Shown here: in pieces, positions 27,482 through 36,877 of the stretch
Layout: the number at the start of each line of letters is the position of its first letter
How positions within the stretch are numbered: the first letter of the stretch is position 1
Assembly: GCF_025252405.1 (NCBI RefSeq)
Contig: NZ_CP104307.1
Span: 1,054,001 to 1,118,000, forward strand
Length of the DNA stretch: 64,000 nt
Direction of reading: 5' to 3'
Origin: Flavobacterium sp. TR2
GTDB lineage: Bacteria; Bacteroidota; Bacteroidia; Flavobacteriales; Flavobacteriaceae
Position numbers and translations under genes: made by a program
The notes under the pieces: generated by a model
The model's database searches: none
Seen by the model: the letters and a program-made list of their open reading frames with translations, nothing else
What the model was told of the DNA's origin: nothing

Positions 27482-27511
27482 AAAGACCTTCAATTTTGAA
27501 GGTCTTTCTTT
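27482..27511. terminator. Bidirectional intrinsic terminator
   Basis: AAAGACCTTC (27482-27491) pairs with GAAGGTCTTT (27498-27507) around AATTTT. A-rich on the left and T-rich on the right, it can end the small-protein unit (plus) and dusB (minus). Confidence 0.9.
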
Positions 27512-27516
27512 ATATT

Positions 27517-28509
27517 TTAAACAAACTCGTATCCAGCATAAACTTCCTCAATTTCTTTCATAATAGCGAATAAATCTTCAGGAGCATCTGTGGTAACTAG
27601 TTTTTGTTTGAATTCCTTAAACGAATGAATTCCTTTGAAATAGTTTGTATAATGACGACGCATTTCTACAATTCCTAAACGTTCGCCTTTCCAATCCATT
27701 GACCATTGCAAATGATTTCTGGCCGCTTCAACACGATCAATAACCGTTGGAGCAGGTAAGTGCTCGCCTGTTTTGAAATAGTGTTTGATTTCATTAAAAA
27801 TCCACGGATAACCAATGGCAGCACGGCCAATCATGATACCGTCAATTCCGTATTCGTTTTTATATTTTAATGCTTTTTCCGGGCTATCGATATCGCCATT
27901 TCCGAAAATAGGCATTGTAATTCTTGGGTTATTTTTTACACGTGCAATGTGCGACCAGTCAGAATGGCCTTTGTACATTTGAGCACGAGTTCTGGCGTGA
28001 ATTGTTAAAGCTTGAACTCCAATATCTTGAAGTCTTTCGGCAACTTCATCAATATTGATTGAGTTTTCATCCCAGCCTAAACGAGTTTTTACCGTAACAG
28101 GCAAATCTGTTCCTTTGATAACGGCTTGCGTCAAGCGAACCATCAAATCAACATCTTTTAAAACTCCCGCTCCAGCACCACGGCAAACCACTTTTTTAAC
28201 TGGACATCCAAAATTAATATCCACTAAATCTGGTTTTACGGTCGAAACAATTTTAGATGACATTTCCATTGCTTCTTCATCACCACCAAAAATCTGAATT
28301 CCGACAGGGCGTTCGTAATCAAAAATATCCAGCTTCATGCGGCTTTTTATAGCGTCACGAATCAATCCTTCCGATGAAATAAACTCAGAGTACATCATGT
28401 CAGCTCCATGCGTTTTGCATAATCTGCGAAACGGCGGATCGCTAACATCTTCCATCGGTGCTAGTAATAAGGGAAATTCGGGTAATTCTATGTTGCCAAT
28501 CTTGACCAT
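27517..28509 (-). CDS. dusB: tRNA-dihydrouridine synthase DusB-type
   Basis: A 330-residue FMN enzyme that reduces uridine to dihydrouridine in the tRNA D-loop using NADPH. The TIM barrel begins LLLAPMEDVSDPPFRRLCK, the catalytic Cys lies in NFGCPVKKV (about 99-107), and the tRNA/FMN segments IHARTRAQMYKG and GNGDIDSPEKAL are present. The start is ATG 28509 (MVKIGNIELPEFP); the frame open to 28593 runs through the promoter box and is not used. Confidence 0.93.
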   Translation of the reverse strand: MVKIGNIELPEFPLLLAPMEDVSDPPFRRLCKTHGADMMYSEFISSEGLIRDAIKSRMKLDIFDYERPVGIQIFGGDEEAMEMSSKIVSTVKPDLVDINFGCPVKKVVCRGAGAGVLKDVDLMVRLTQAVIKGTDLPVTVKTRLGWDENSINIDEVAERLQDIGVQALTIHARTRAQMYKGHSDWSHIARVKNNPRITMPIFGNGDIDSPEKALKYKNEYGIDGIMIGRAAIGYPWIFNEIKHYFKTGEHLPAPTVIDRVEAARNHLQWSMDWKGERLGIVEMRRHYTNYFKGIHSFKEFKQKLVTTDAPEDLFAIMKEIEEVYAGYEFV

Positions 28510-28524
28510 CTTCGTAATTTTTTG

Positions 28525-28532
28525 CAAAATTA
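28525..28532 (-). promoter_or_regulatory. Putative -7 box for dusB
   Basis: On the minus strand this reads TAATTTTG, an exact TAnnTTTG match, 15 nt before the ATG at 28509. Confidence 0.5.
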
Positions 28533-28567
28533 CAACATTTAGTTCAATTTGTACCAAATTGAGGTTC

Positions 28568-28643
28568 AAAGCTTCAAAGGGACAAAGTTGCAAAGGTTTT
28601 ATATTCAGAATCTAAACCTTTGTTACTCTGAAACTTTGCAACT
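28568..28643. repeat. Imperfect inverted repeat of AAAG words at the end of the flexirubin cluster
   Basis: The left arm (28568-28599: AAAGCTTCAAAGGGACAAAG then TTGCAAAGGTTT) is partly complementary to the right arm (28614-28643: AAACCTTTG ... AACTTTGCAACTCTGTACC), which has an insertion. It lies 8 nt past the stop of the PaaK-like gene, so it may act as a weak terminator. The same style of repeat recurs at 57844-57905. Confidence 0.6.
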
Positions 28644-28651
28644 CTGTACCT

Positions 28652-29938
28652 TTAACGGTAATCAAAAAATCGAATTGGTTTTCTGCTCATTGGGTTAAAA
28701 ACCAATGGATTTAAAACTTCTTTAGAAGCAAATTCTATTTTTGGCGTAACTCTCAATTTAGCTCTAAAGTGATCTTTTATTTCCTGAAGAAATTCTGGAG
28801 TTTGATTTTTAACGGCAATTTTAATCAGGATTTCATCTGTGCCTAAATCGTTGGTAGAGATTTCAATCAAATGATTTTCGATATTGTCAAAACTGCTCAA
28901 AACATCGTTCATCGCTGGCGGATAAAGCGTTGTGCCTTTATATTTAATCATTTGTTTTTTGCGCCCAACAACTGGACCAACGCGCAAAGTATTTCTGCCG
29001 CAAGCACAAGGCTCGTCATGAAACTGAACCATATCGCCAGTTTTAAAACGAAGCAAAGGCATCGCTTCAATTCCTAAAGTAGTAAAAGTAAGTTCGCCAG
29101 TTTCACCATTTTTTACAGGTTGATTATTTTCGTCTAAAACTTCTACAATGATTAATTCTGGATGATGGTGTCCGCCTTTTCCGTGTTCGCATTCTGTAAA
29201 AGCAGTGCTCATTTCGGTAGAGGCATAAGTCGAAAATAACTTAATATTCCATTTATCTGTAATTTTTTTGGATAAAATATTCATTGAAAAATCCTGTTCT
29301 CTCAAAGATTCTCCAATGCAGATGGCGCCTTTTATGCTTGAATTATTATAATCGATTCCGTGTATTTCTGCGTATTCAATTAATTTAAGAAGGAAAGAAG
29401 GAACGGTAATTAAATAGCTCGGATTGTATTTTAAAATAGAATCCCATTGCATTTCAGGAATTCCTGCCCCAACACGAATGACGCCTACTTTCAGTTTTCG
29501 AAGTCCTAGAAAATAAGCCAAACCAGCCATAAATTTTCGGTCAATTGTTGTCATCAGCTGTACAACATCGCCTTCAGCAATTCCGGCACAGGCAAAGGAA
29601 ATCGCTTCATTATAAGCCAAACGATCTAAGTCAGAATCGGTTAAACCAAAAGTTACAGGATCTCCTAAAGTTCCAGAGGTTGAGGCGTAATCGATAATTT
29701 TATGCTGCGGAACACACAAAAAATCATCATTATACTGCTGTAAATCTTCTTTGGTCGTAACAGGCAAATGCTGTAAATCTTCCAGTGTTTTTATTTTCGA
29801 AATATCGATATTCTGTCCTGCAAAAAGCCTTTTGTAAAAAGGAGAATTCTCGCTGATGTAAGCTAAAAGTTCTGCTAATTTTTTTTCTTGAAAAATTTTA
29901 ATTTCTTCTAAAGAATCTTTTTCTATTGCTGGAATCAT
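28652..29938 (-). CDS. PaaK-like AMP-forming aryl-acid ligase (flexirubin cluster)
   Basis: A 428-residue adenylating enzyme of the phenylacetate-CoA ligase family. The nucleotide loop is STSGTLGDP (86-94), the substrate/adenine region is YASTEMSTAFTECEHG, and the metal-type Cys cluster CACG (near 313) is the PaaK hallmark. In this cluster it most likely activates 4-coumarate or a related aryl acid and loads it onto CoA or an acyl carrier protein as starter. Its start overlaps the preceding C45 gene by 4 nt (ATGA), so translation is coupled. Last gene of the minus-strand cluster. Confidence 0.87.
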   Translation of the reverse strand: MIPAIEKDSLEEIKIFQEKKLAELLAYISENSPFYKRLFAGQNIDISKIKTLEDLQHLPVTTKEDLQQYNDDFLCVPQHKIIDYASTSGTLGDPVTFGLTDSDLDRLAYNEAISFACAGIAEGDVVQLMTTIDRKFMAGLAYFLGLRKLKVGVIRVGAGIPEMQWDSILKYNPSYLITVPSFLLKLIEYAEIHGIDYNNSSIKGAICIGESLREQDFSMNILSKKITDKWNIKLFSTYASTEMSTAFTECEHGKGGHHHPELIIVEVLDENNQPVKNGETGELTFTTLGIEAMPLLRFKTGDMVQFHDEPCACGRNTLRVGPVVGRKKQMIKYKGTTLYPPAMNDVLSSFDNIENHLIEISTNDLGTDEILIKIAVKNQTPEFLQEIKDHFRAKLRVTPKIEFASKEVLNPLVFNPMSRKPIRFFDYR

Positions 29939-31599
29939 TGTAATTTTCTTTTGACTTTTTTTAAATATTTTTCAATCTCTTCTTTTTGAGGAGCTGTAGT
30001 GATTTCGTAAGTTAAAGCTTTTTCAAAATTAAGCTTCGCCTGAAGAAATTCCTTTTTTTGGTAAAAGTACAATCCTACCTTATAATATACAACCCAATAA
30101 TCAGGGTTTAATGCTTGATAATTTTGGAGAAATTCTGCAGAAATAGTTTCTTTCTTTTTCAAAATAGAGTCTATTTTGTGATCTTCCATTTTGAATTTTT
30201 TAAAATTCTGAAAGGCAGCTGTTTCTAAAAATGGATCTTTGGCAATGTTCATATTTTCCTTTTGAAAAGATTTTGCTGCATTTTTGTTTTCGCCAAAAAT
30301 GGAATTTAAATCATAACAGACAAATTCTCCCAATTGGTACGGATTTGCCGAAACCCAAACCAGTTTTTCTTTAGGTTTAAAGATAATTCCGTGATGCGCA
30401 AGCAGTTGATTGAGTGCTTTTTCGTTTCCATAACCTAAAGAAATATCTTTTAAACCTTGTTTATTTCGAAGAATTTCCGAAGCAATTTCAGGATTTATTT
30501 TTGAATTTTCAGATAGCAGTTCCTGCATTCTTTCAAATCGATATTCAGAATGGCTGTTGGCAATCTGTTCCAGATTTCTTTTATCTTCTTTGAAAGCTTC
30601 GCTTTGAAAATGGTTCGAACAAATTAATTGATCACTGTTTGGAACATCATAAACGTCCATTTTATTTGGCGAAACTTCAATCAATATTGCTTTATTATCA
30701 TTAGCGCTTCCGACCATAATCGATTCAGAAACAAACACTTTTCTTTTTTTTGCAATTGCAATAGCTTCTTCTAAGTTTTTTGCGTGCTGTAAAATTTCGC
30801 GTGTCAAGATCGAAATCGGAGTTTTTGCGCTTAGCGGAATTTTAGATTTAGATGCATTTATCGTTACGGTCAATCCTTCGACATTCATTCCAGAAACCGC
30901 TCCGATCATTCCAGGCCAAGTGACCATCATAAAGGCGTTTCCTTTTTCTGGTTTTATAAAAGCCACGATTTTATTTTCCGCAAAAGCGTCATTCACATAA
31001 AAATCAAAATTTCGAGCTAGAATTAAATTTCCGTCTTCCGATTTTTCGTTCCAAGCCGCAAAAGAAGAGCAGCCAACCAAAGCTAAATCTTGCAAAGCGT
31101 GCCCAATATCGTGCGCGGCGTGCAGATATAAACTGCGCTGATATTGCGGTGCGATGTTATCAAAGTCGTTGGAAGTATATTGCGAAACGCCATAAATTTC
31201 GGATTGGTATTCGTCGGGAACATTCAAATACAATTTTCGATTGTACCATTTCAAGAACTGGCGAAGCAGTTTCTGCTGAAATTTTGACGGAATCAAATCG
31301 GTAATTTTAGAGAAAAAAATGCGCTGCTGTTTGTGCAAAAGAGAATCGGTCAATGCACCAGTCGAAAGCCCAATTTCGAGCGGATCGCCTTCTACGTACA
31401 ATTCCCAAAGACCTTGTTTGTTTTTTAAAAACGAATTTTTCCCAGCAATAAAAATACTGTCAGATAATTTGGTGACAACAGGTTTTGTATCGTTTAATCC
31501 CGTAAGATCGGGGATATGTTTTTTTGATTTTGAAGTACCGCAGGAAATCAGCAAACTTAAAAAACCGATGAAGAAAATATATAAGATTCGGTTTTTCAT
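29935..31599 (-). CDS. C45-family Ntn-hydrolase lipoprotein (acyltransferase/amidase-like)
   Basis: A 554-residue lipoprotein (lipobox LISC, Cys20) carrying a C45 peptidase/acyl-CoA:6-aminopenicillanic acid acyltransferase-type Ntn domain. The probable nucleophile is Cys177 in VGCSSFAAWNEKSEDGNL, which would be exposed by self-cleavage, and NFDFYVNDAF supplies another conserved patch. The C-terminus (about 440-550) has TPR-like helices. Such enzymes form or cut amides or esters. Located on the periplasmic side, it might acylate, deacylate or finish the pigment; the reaction is not known. Confidence 0.82.
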   Translation of the reverse strand: MKNRILYIFFIGFLSLLISCGTSKSKKHIPDLTGLNDTKPVVTKLSDSIFIAGKNSFLKNKQGLWELYVEGDPLEIGLSTGALTDSLLHKQQRIFFSKITDLIPSKFQQKLLRQFLKWYNRKLYLNVPDEYQSEIYGVSQYTSNDFDNIAPQYQRSLYLHAAHDIGHALQDLALVGCSSFAAWNEKSEDGNLILARNFDFYVNDAFAENKIVAFIKPEKGNAFMMVTWPGMIGAVSGMNVEGLTVTINASKSKIPLSAKTPISILTREILQHAKNLEEAIAIAKKRKVFVSESIMVGSANDNKAILIEVSPNKMDVYDVPNSDQLICSNHFQSEAFKEDKRNLEQIANSHSEYRFERMQELLSENSKINPEIASEILRNKQGLKDISLGYGNEKALNQLLAHHGIIFKPKEKLVWVSANPYQLGEFVCYDLNSIFGENKNAAKSFQKENMNIAKDPFLETAAFQNFKKFKMEDHKIDSILKKKETISAEFLQNYQALNPDYWVVYYKVGLYFYQKKEFLQAKLNFEKALTYEITTAPQKEEIEKYLKKVKRKLQ

Positions 31600-31606
31600 G
31601 ATTCAA

Positions 31607-33124
31607 TTATTCAGATGCTTTTTTAATTTTTCCCAGCAGATATTCTTTTCCTACAATTTCTGAGCAAGTTATGACCGCTCCAACCGTAACTCCCAAGACC
31701 CCGTGCATATTAATGCTTTGGCCTGTAAGATAAAGATTTTCTATCTTAGTTTTGGTCGGAATTAAAGTTTTCATCGGATTATTTGAATCTTTAACATATC
31801 CGTACATATTTCCGCCGTCTCCGCCAATGTAATCGCGATACGAAAGCGGTGTAGAAGTATGAACAGATTTTATGCACGCTTTTATTCCAGGAAATTTTTT
31901 CTCGATTTCTTCTAAAAGCTTCGCTGCTTTTTTACTTTTAAATTCTTCATAGCTTCCACCTCGATCGTTTTCTTCAAAAGTAGTGTTGAAAGTGTTTTCC
32001 CAAGCTTTAACATCATCATATTTCATATAGGTTAAAAACGTCATTCCGTCTGCCCATTCTTCGTCTTTTTTTGAAGGATTCATAGAAGCCATAAAAGTTT
32101 TTGGCCATGAATTTTCGTCGTATTCATGAGACGTCCAGACATCATTGGCCGTTTTAAAATGATAATAATTATGATTAATGTATTTGAACGTTTTGGGTTT
32201 AAAAACAATATATAAACTGAAAGCAGAAAGTACGCTTTCGAGATTTTGAATTCTATTGAAAAATGGTTTTCTAAAATTCTCCTGTCCCGCCATTTTCAAA
32301 GTCGTTTTTGGTTCAATGTTCGAAATAAAATATGTTCCAGAAACTTTGGTTCCGTCTTTCATTTGTACTGAATTTACCTTTTGGCTTTCGACTTCGATTT
32401 TTGTGACTTCCTTATGTTTGAAAAATTCGCCGCCGTAATTTTTTAATTGTTTAAGAAGCTGCTTCGTTATCTGGCTTCCTCCATTTACGCATCGCCAAGA
32501 ACTTTCGATATAAGAATTGACAACAAGCGCATGAACATAAAAAGGAGATTTTTCGGCTATTCCGGCGTACAGAAAATTGGATCCCGACAAGACAGCTTTC
32601 AGCTTTTCATTTCCCGTAAAAGAATCGATGGTTTCTTTCGCGTTGAGCGTTAAAATCGCATCATCATATTTTCCTTGAGATTCCAGATTGTAAAGCGGAA
32701 ATGTTTTGCAAACGGTTTTTATTTTCTGGCAATAATGTTCTAGATTTTCTTTTTCTTCAGGAAAATATTGGGTTAGTTTTTCAATAAAATTTTCAAAACC
32801 TTGCGCGTGCGGATATTCGGTTTTATCGTCATCAAAAGAAATAATGTCAAAACCATTTTCATCCATTTTTTTCAGATTCAAATAATCCATTATTCCAAGA
32901 TATTTGAAATATTGATGAAGATTTTGGCCTTCGCCTAAACCTCCGATATAATGAATTCCAGTATCGAAAATGGTTTTGTCCCTAACGAAAGTCTGGAGAT
33001 TTCCGCCATATTGATTGTTTTTTTCGAGTACACAAACGCTGTAGCCTTCTTTTGCCAGAATAACAGCAGAAACCAATCCGCCTAGACCGCTGCCAATTAT
33101 CACTACATCGTACTGTTTTTTCAT
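31607..33124 (-). CDS. CrtI-type FAD-dependent desaturase/oxidoreductase
   Basis: A 505-residue flavoprotein of the phytoene desaturase class. The N-terminal dinucleotide site is VVIIGSGLGGLVSAVILAKE (residues 6-25) followed by VLEKNNQYGGNLQTF, and the C-terminal FAD region is NLYLTGQSINMHGVLGVTVG. It may oxidise or isomerise the polyene chain or a late intermediate. The ATG overlaps the stop of the upstream MMPL gene (TAATG), showing operon membership. No other carotenoid genes are near, which argues against a carotenoid role. Confidence 0.85.
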   Translation of the reverse strand: MKKQYDVVIIGSGLGGLVSAVILAKEGYSVCVLEKNNQYGGNLQTFVRDKTIFDTGIHYIGGLGEGQNLHQYFKYLGIMDYLNLKKMDENGFDIISFDDDKTEYPHAQGFENFIEKLTQYFPEEKENLEHYCQKIKTVCKTFPLYNLESQGKYDDAILTLNAKETIDSFTGNEKLKAVLSGSNFLYAGIAEKSPFYVHALVVNSYIESSWRCVNGGSQITKQLLKQLKNYGGEFFKHKEVTKIEVESQKVNSVQMKDGTKVSGTYFISNIEPKTTLKMAGQENFRKPFFNRIQNLESVLSAFSLYIVFKPKTFKYINHNYYHFKTANDVWTSHEYDENSWPKTFMASMNPSKKDEEWADGMTFLTYMKYDDVKAWENTFNTTFEENDRGGSYEEFKSKKAAKLLEEIEKKFPGIKACIKSVHTSTPLSYRDYIGGDGGNMYGYVKDSNNPMKTLIPTKTKIENLYLTGQSINMHGVLGVTVGAVITCSEIVGKEYLLGKIKKASE

Positions 33125-36100
33125 TATTTTCTCTTTAAAACTAGTAAAGCATTTTCTTCAGAAACAATTTCAAAATCCTCCAATTGATTTCTTAAACGGG
33201 AACAATTCAGTAAAATTATAGAAGAAACGGTTGAAATTACTTTTTCGATTTCATCTGAACAACTTTCGTCAGAAATTAAAAGAACATCATAATGATTTTC
33301 TGGTATGGCTTCTAATTTCTCGAGATAAATTATTTTTCTCTTTGTAACGACATAATTTGTTTTGGCAACCAGCAGCTTTTCTTCATCATTTATAAAAGAA
33401 AATATTTTTCGCTGTGGTTCCTGTAAGGCAAGCAAAACATCCAGCTGTCCGTAATCATTTCCTAAATGAAGGATTTTTGATTTTGGCAGAATGTGTTTGT
33501 TTAAATTATAATAAGTGTCTAGATTTTCTTTTAAATCTTTTTTCACGCTATTTCCAATTTCGATTTCTTTGTAATCATAACTGTTAATGAGCATGGTTTT
33601 AAAATAATCTGGCCCTTCAAGTTCTTGTCTTATTTTGCGGTATTCAGCTTTAAAGAAAGAACTTATTTGTTTGGTTCTTTCGGCATAATTGGCTCCAAAC
33701 GAAAGATTATCAGGAGTAATTCTTTCTAAGATTGTAACGGTCAATTTTCCGTGATGAATGACAAAATCGCCTTTCGGAATTAATTCTGACGCGCCATGAA
33801 TCACAACAGGAACAATATCTATTTTAAATTCTTCGGCAAGGAAGAAAGCGCCTTTATGGAATCGTTTAACCACATTATTTTCTGATCGAGTTCCTTCAGG
33901 AAAAACCATTAACGAATAGCCTTCGTTTACTTTTTTGCGCAGATGTTCCACTCCGCCCTCAAGACCTTCAGAAACAGGATAGAAACCTGCTTTTCTCACC
34001 ACACCGCCAAAAATAGGAGAGTTGTAAACCCAATCGCTTACCAAGAAAATGATTTTTGGACTCAGCATTCCGATAGCCAAAATATCCAAAAACGAAGAAT
34101 GATTGGCAATGATTACGGCTGGTTTTTCGAAAGTTTCATGGAAATTATTAATGACTTTTTTACGAATAAACGGATTGGAATACAGCACCGATTTCATGAA
34201 TTTTGAAATCACATATCGGAAAGCTTTCATTTTTGATTTTTTGCTGAAAGGCAAAATCGGCATGATAGTAAAGCTGAAAATAGACATTACGATTCCGCCC
34301 AAACCATAATAAGCAAATGAAATGACACCGTGAGTAAAAGTGCGCAATTGAAAAGGCGGATTTCCTTTTTTTGGACGATTGGATAAAAACAGCTTGAATA
34401 AAATCGGATAGAAAATAAAAGTGATGATCAACGCTGCAAAAACCCCAATTAATGAAACCAATGAAATAGAGGTAAGTGCAGGATGTTGGGCAAAAATCAT
34501 GGCGCCGATTCCTAAGATTGTCGTGATGACAGCCAAAATAATTGACGTTCTGTAAATGGCAATTTCGTTAACGCCATTGGTGTATTCTTTTTGCAATGCA
34601 CTGGTCATGAAAATACTAAAATCGACTCCGTGACCAAAAATTAGGGTGCAGACAATCATACTGAAAATGTTCATTTGAATGCCCAAAAGCCCCATAATTC
34701 CTGCTGTTACAATTCCCGTCAAGGCAATTGGAATACAGCTTATGATTACCAATTCGATTCTTCGGAAAAAGAAAAACAGAATTAAAATCACGGCTACAAA
34801 AGAATAATTTACGAGCGAATTGAAATCGGTTTTTAAGGTGCTGAAAAACGTTTCGTTCATCTGCTGACGATCGATTGCAATTACGTTTTCTTTTGCTGAA
34901 GCCGATTTTACAAAAGCATCACGCTGTTCTGGCGATACTTTTACTAAAGTTGAAATGGTGTAAAAACCATTTTTTTCGGTTATGAATTCTTGCAGTTGAA
35001 GTGCTTTAATTTTTAAAAATTCTGCTGCAGAAACAGGTTTGAAATCAACATCTAAATGATCAAAAAACAAACTGTATGTTGTGGGTTTAAAACCAAGCTT
35101 TGAACCTTCGGCAATTAATCCTGATTTTACGAATTGTTTTCTCTCTGGATTCCAGAACGAATTCCACTTTTCGATTTTTTTGATTTGTTCTTTTTGAGAA
35201 AGCACAATTCCGCCAACTGAGCTGAAATTCAGAATTTTATCCTGACTTTTTGCTGTAGATAAATCGGCAAAAAGTTTGGTGTTATGCTGTAAAGCCTCTT
35301 CCATGGTTTTTCCGTAAGAAGCGACATAAATAGTTTTTGAAGTTAAACTGGTGCTTTCTTCCAATTGTTTTTCAGCAGCCTTAATTTCTTTCGGAATAAA
35401 ATTCAGCTGTGATAAATCGTTATTAAAACCAACATCATTATAGGTAAAGCAGCAGATTATGGTAATGCCAACACAAAGTCCGATTAAGAATTTATTGTTG
35501 TGAAAAGAAAAATGAGCCATTTTATCGATCACATTTTTCTTGTGTTCAACTGGATTTTCTTTTGGCTTATATAAATGAGGAATAATTAAAAGGGAGAAAA
35601 TAGCAGAAGCCATAACAATGACTGCAGCAAAAATTCCGAGGTCATTCAGCGCATCGGATTTTACAAAAAGAAGGCATAAAAAAGCAACAGCTGTTGTCGA
35701 ACTGCTCATGATGACAGGCATTGTAATGTCTTTGTACAATGTCTTTACGTCGCTGTTATGCTTGTAATGCGTGAGAATATGTATCGAATAGTCGATCGTG
35801 ATTCCGAGCAAAATAGAACCTATTCCCAATGAAATTGCTGAAATCTGTTCTCTCACAAAATATAAAAATGCCACAGCAAACAAACCTCCAAAAACTGTCG
35901 GCAAAAATATAATCAGCGGAATTAGGATTTTGCGGTAAAATAAAATCAGAATCAGCATCAAAGTAAACATCGCGATGGAGGTAGTCAAAATAATATCTCC
36001 TTTAATCTGATTGGCATTGGCAACGGCAATTAATGCAGAGCCAAAATAACTGATAGACGTTTTTCCTTTAAATTGCGTATTTAGGTTCTCCTGAATTGAT

Positions 36101-36798
36101 TTCAGCTTTTCAGCAAAAACAGTATTTTTTTCGGTTTCGCTCGACGGAATATTCGAAGTGATAAAAAGCAGTAATTTTTTTTTATCCTTGGTCATTACAA
36201 AACCATTTTCGAGCGTAAAATCGTCGCCGATATTTAATTGCTGTAATTTTTTTAAAGCGATAAAAGAAATTCCAAACGGATCTTGCAGAATAAAATCTTT
36301 GGTAATAAATCCCGAAGGAGAAATGATTGACTTGTAATTTCCTTGAACGGTTGCCGCAATACTGTCTTTTTGGAGTTTCTTCTCGATCGCAGCATAATCT
36401 TTGTCGTCTAGAAAAAGAGGAAGATTATTGTAGACAAAATCTATAGTTTCTTGAATGTTTTCTTCGTCGATTTTTCCTTGAATTCCCGTTATGTAAGGTT
36501 TGCAGGATTGAGAAACGCTGTCTGAAAATACAGTCGCCATTTCTTTCAAATCATCGGCAGAGCCATTTTTATCCAAGCTGAAAATTACGGTGGTTTTATC
36601 GGCAAAATTTAATTGTTTTAAAACTTTGGCGGTAACATCGGTTTTATCGTTGGTCGGAATAAGTTTGGTGATGTCTTCTTCAAATTTTAATCTTGAAGCG
36701 AAAAACCCAAAAACCAGAAGCATCAGAACAGCCAATAGAACCGAAAGAGATTTTCTTCGGTTTACAAACATATGAATGGCGTAAAAGTATTGATGCAT
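33124..36798 (-). CDS. MMPL/RND-type exporter fused to a PlsC acyltransferase and a methyltransferase-like tail
   Basis: A 1224-residue fusion. Residues 1-810 are an RND/MMPL lipid exporter with twelve membrane helices (one at about 20-37, clusters at 267-410 and 665-805) and two periplasmic loops. Residues about 875-1040 are a PlsC/LPLAT acyltransferase with the HxxxxD motif NHSSFLD (His900, Asp905) and FPEGTR (966-971). Residues about 1100-1200 look like a degraded Rossmann methyltransferase (LHLGNDYGQLDVLLAL). It probably moves the pigment or a lipid precursor and acylates it. The ATG at 36798 follows the palindrome at 36819-36866; a longer frame starting inside that repeat is rejected. 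Confidence 0.88.
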   Translation of the reverse strand: MHQYFYAIHMFVNRRKSLSVLLAVLMLLVFGFFASRLKFEEDITKLIPTNDKTDVTAKVLKQLNFADKTTVIFSLDKNGSADDLKEMATVFSDSVSQSCKPYITGIQGKIDEENIQETIDFVYNNLPLFLDDKDYAAIEKKLQKDSIAATVQGNYKSIISPSGFITKDFILQDPFGISFIALKKLQQLNIGDDFTLENGFVMTKDKKKLLLFITSNIPSSETEKNTVFAEKLKSIQENLNTQFKGKTSISYFGSALIAVANANQIKGDIILTTSIAMFTLMLILILFYRKILIPLIIFLPTVFGGLFAVAFLYFVREQISAISLGIGSILLGITIDYSIHILTHYKHNSDVKTLYKDITMPVIMSSSTTAVAFLCLLFVKSDALNDLGIFAAVIVMASAIFSLLIIPHLYKPKENPVEHKKNVIDKMAHFSFHNNKFLIGLCVGITIICCFTYNDVGFNNDLSQLNFIPKEIKAAEKQLEESTSLTSKTIYVASYGKTMEEALQHNTKLFADLSTAKSQDKILNFSSVGGIVLSQKEQIKKIEKWNSFWNPERKQFVKSGLIAEGSKLGFKPTTYSLFFDHLDVDFKPVSAAEFLKIKALQLQEFITEKNGFYTISTLVKVSPEQRDAFVKSASAKENVIAIDRQQMNETFFSTLKTDFNSLVNYSFVAVILILFFFFRRIELVIISCIPIALTGIVTAGIMGLLGIQMNIFSMIVCTLIFGHGVDFSIFMTSALQKEYTNGVNEIAIYRTSIILAVITTILGIGAMIFAQHPALTSISLVSLIGVFAALIITFIFYPILFKLFLSNRPKKGNPPFQLRTFTHGVISFAYYGLGGIVMSIFSFTIMPILPFSKKSKMKAFRYVISKFMKSVLYSNPFIRKKVINNFHETFEKPAVIIANHSSFLDILAIGMLSPKIIFLVSDWVYNSPIFGGVVRKAGFYPVSEGLEGGVEHLRKKVNEGYSLMVFPEGTRSENNVVKRFHKGAFFLAEEFKIDIVPVVIHGASELIPKGDFVIHHGKLTVTILERITPDNLSFGANYAERTKQISSFFKAEYRKIRQELEGPDYFKTMLINSYDYKEIEIGNSVKKDLKENLDTYYNLNKHILPKSKILHLGNDYGQLDVLLALQEPQRKIFSFINDEEKLLVAKTNYVVTKRKIIYLEKLEAIPENHYDVLLISDESCSDEIEKVISTVSSIILLNCSRLRNQLEDFEIVSEENALLVLKRK

Positions 36799-36818
36799 GG
36801 TAATTTTATTTTTTATTT

Positions 36819-36866
36819 GCCACGAATTCACGAATTAGTTTAATAATAAATTCGTGAATTCGTGGC
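36819..36866. repeat. Perfect 18-bp palindromic repeat
   Basis: GCCACGAATTCACGAATT (36819-36836) and its exact reverse complement (36849-36866) flank a 12-nt loop, between the glycosyltransferase stop and the exporter start. The same arms recur at 55217-55234 and 55379-55396, so this is a dispersed repeat family. Confidence 0.88.
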
Positions 36867-36877
36867 GAATAAATATT

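Noticed and set aside
31607..33124. CrtI-like protein as evidence for a carotenoid cluster
   Set aside because: No phytoene synthase or other carotenoid gene is near; the operon context is flexirubin.
33943..34309. Plus-strand frames opposite the MMPL-PlsC fusion
   Set aside because: The opposite strand carries conserved acyltransferase motifs; these frames are antisense shadows.
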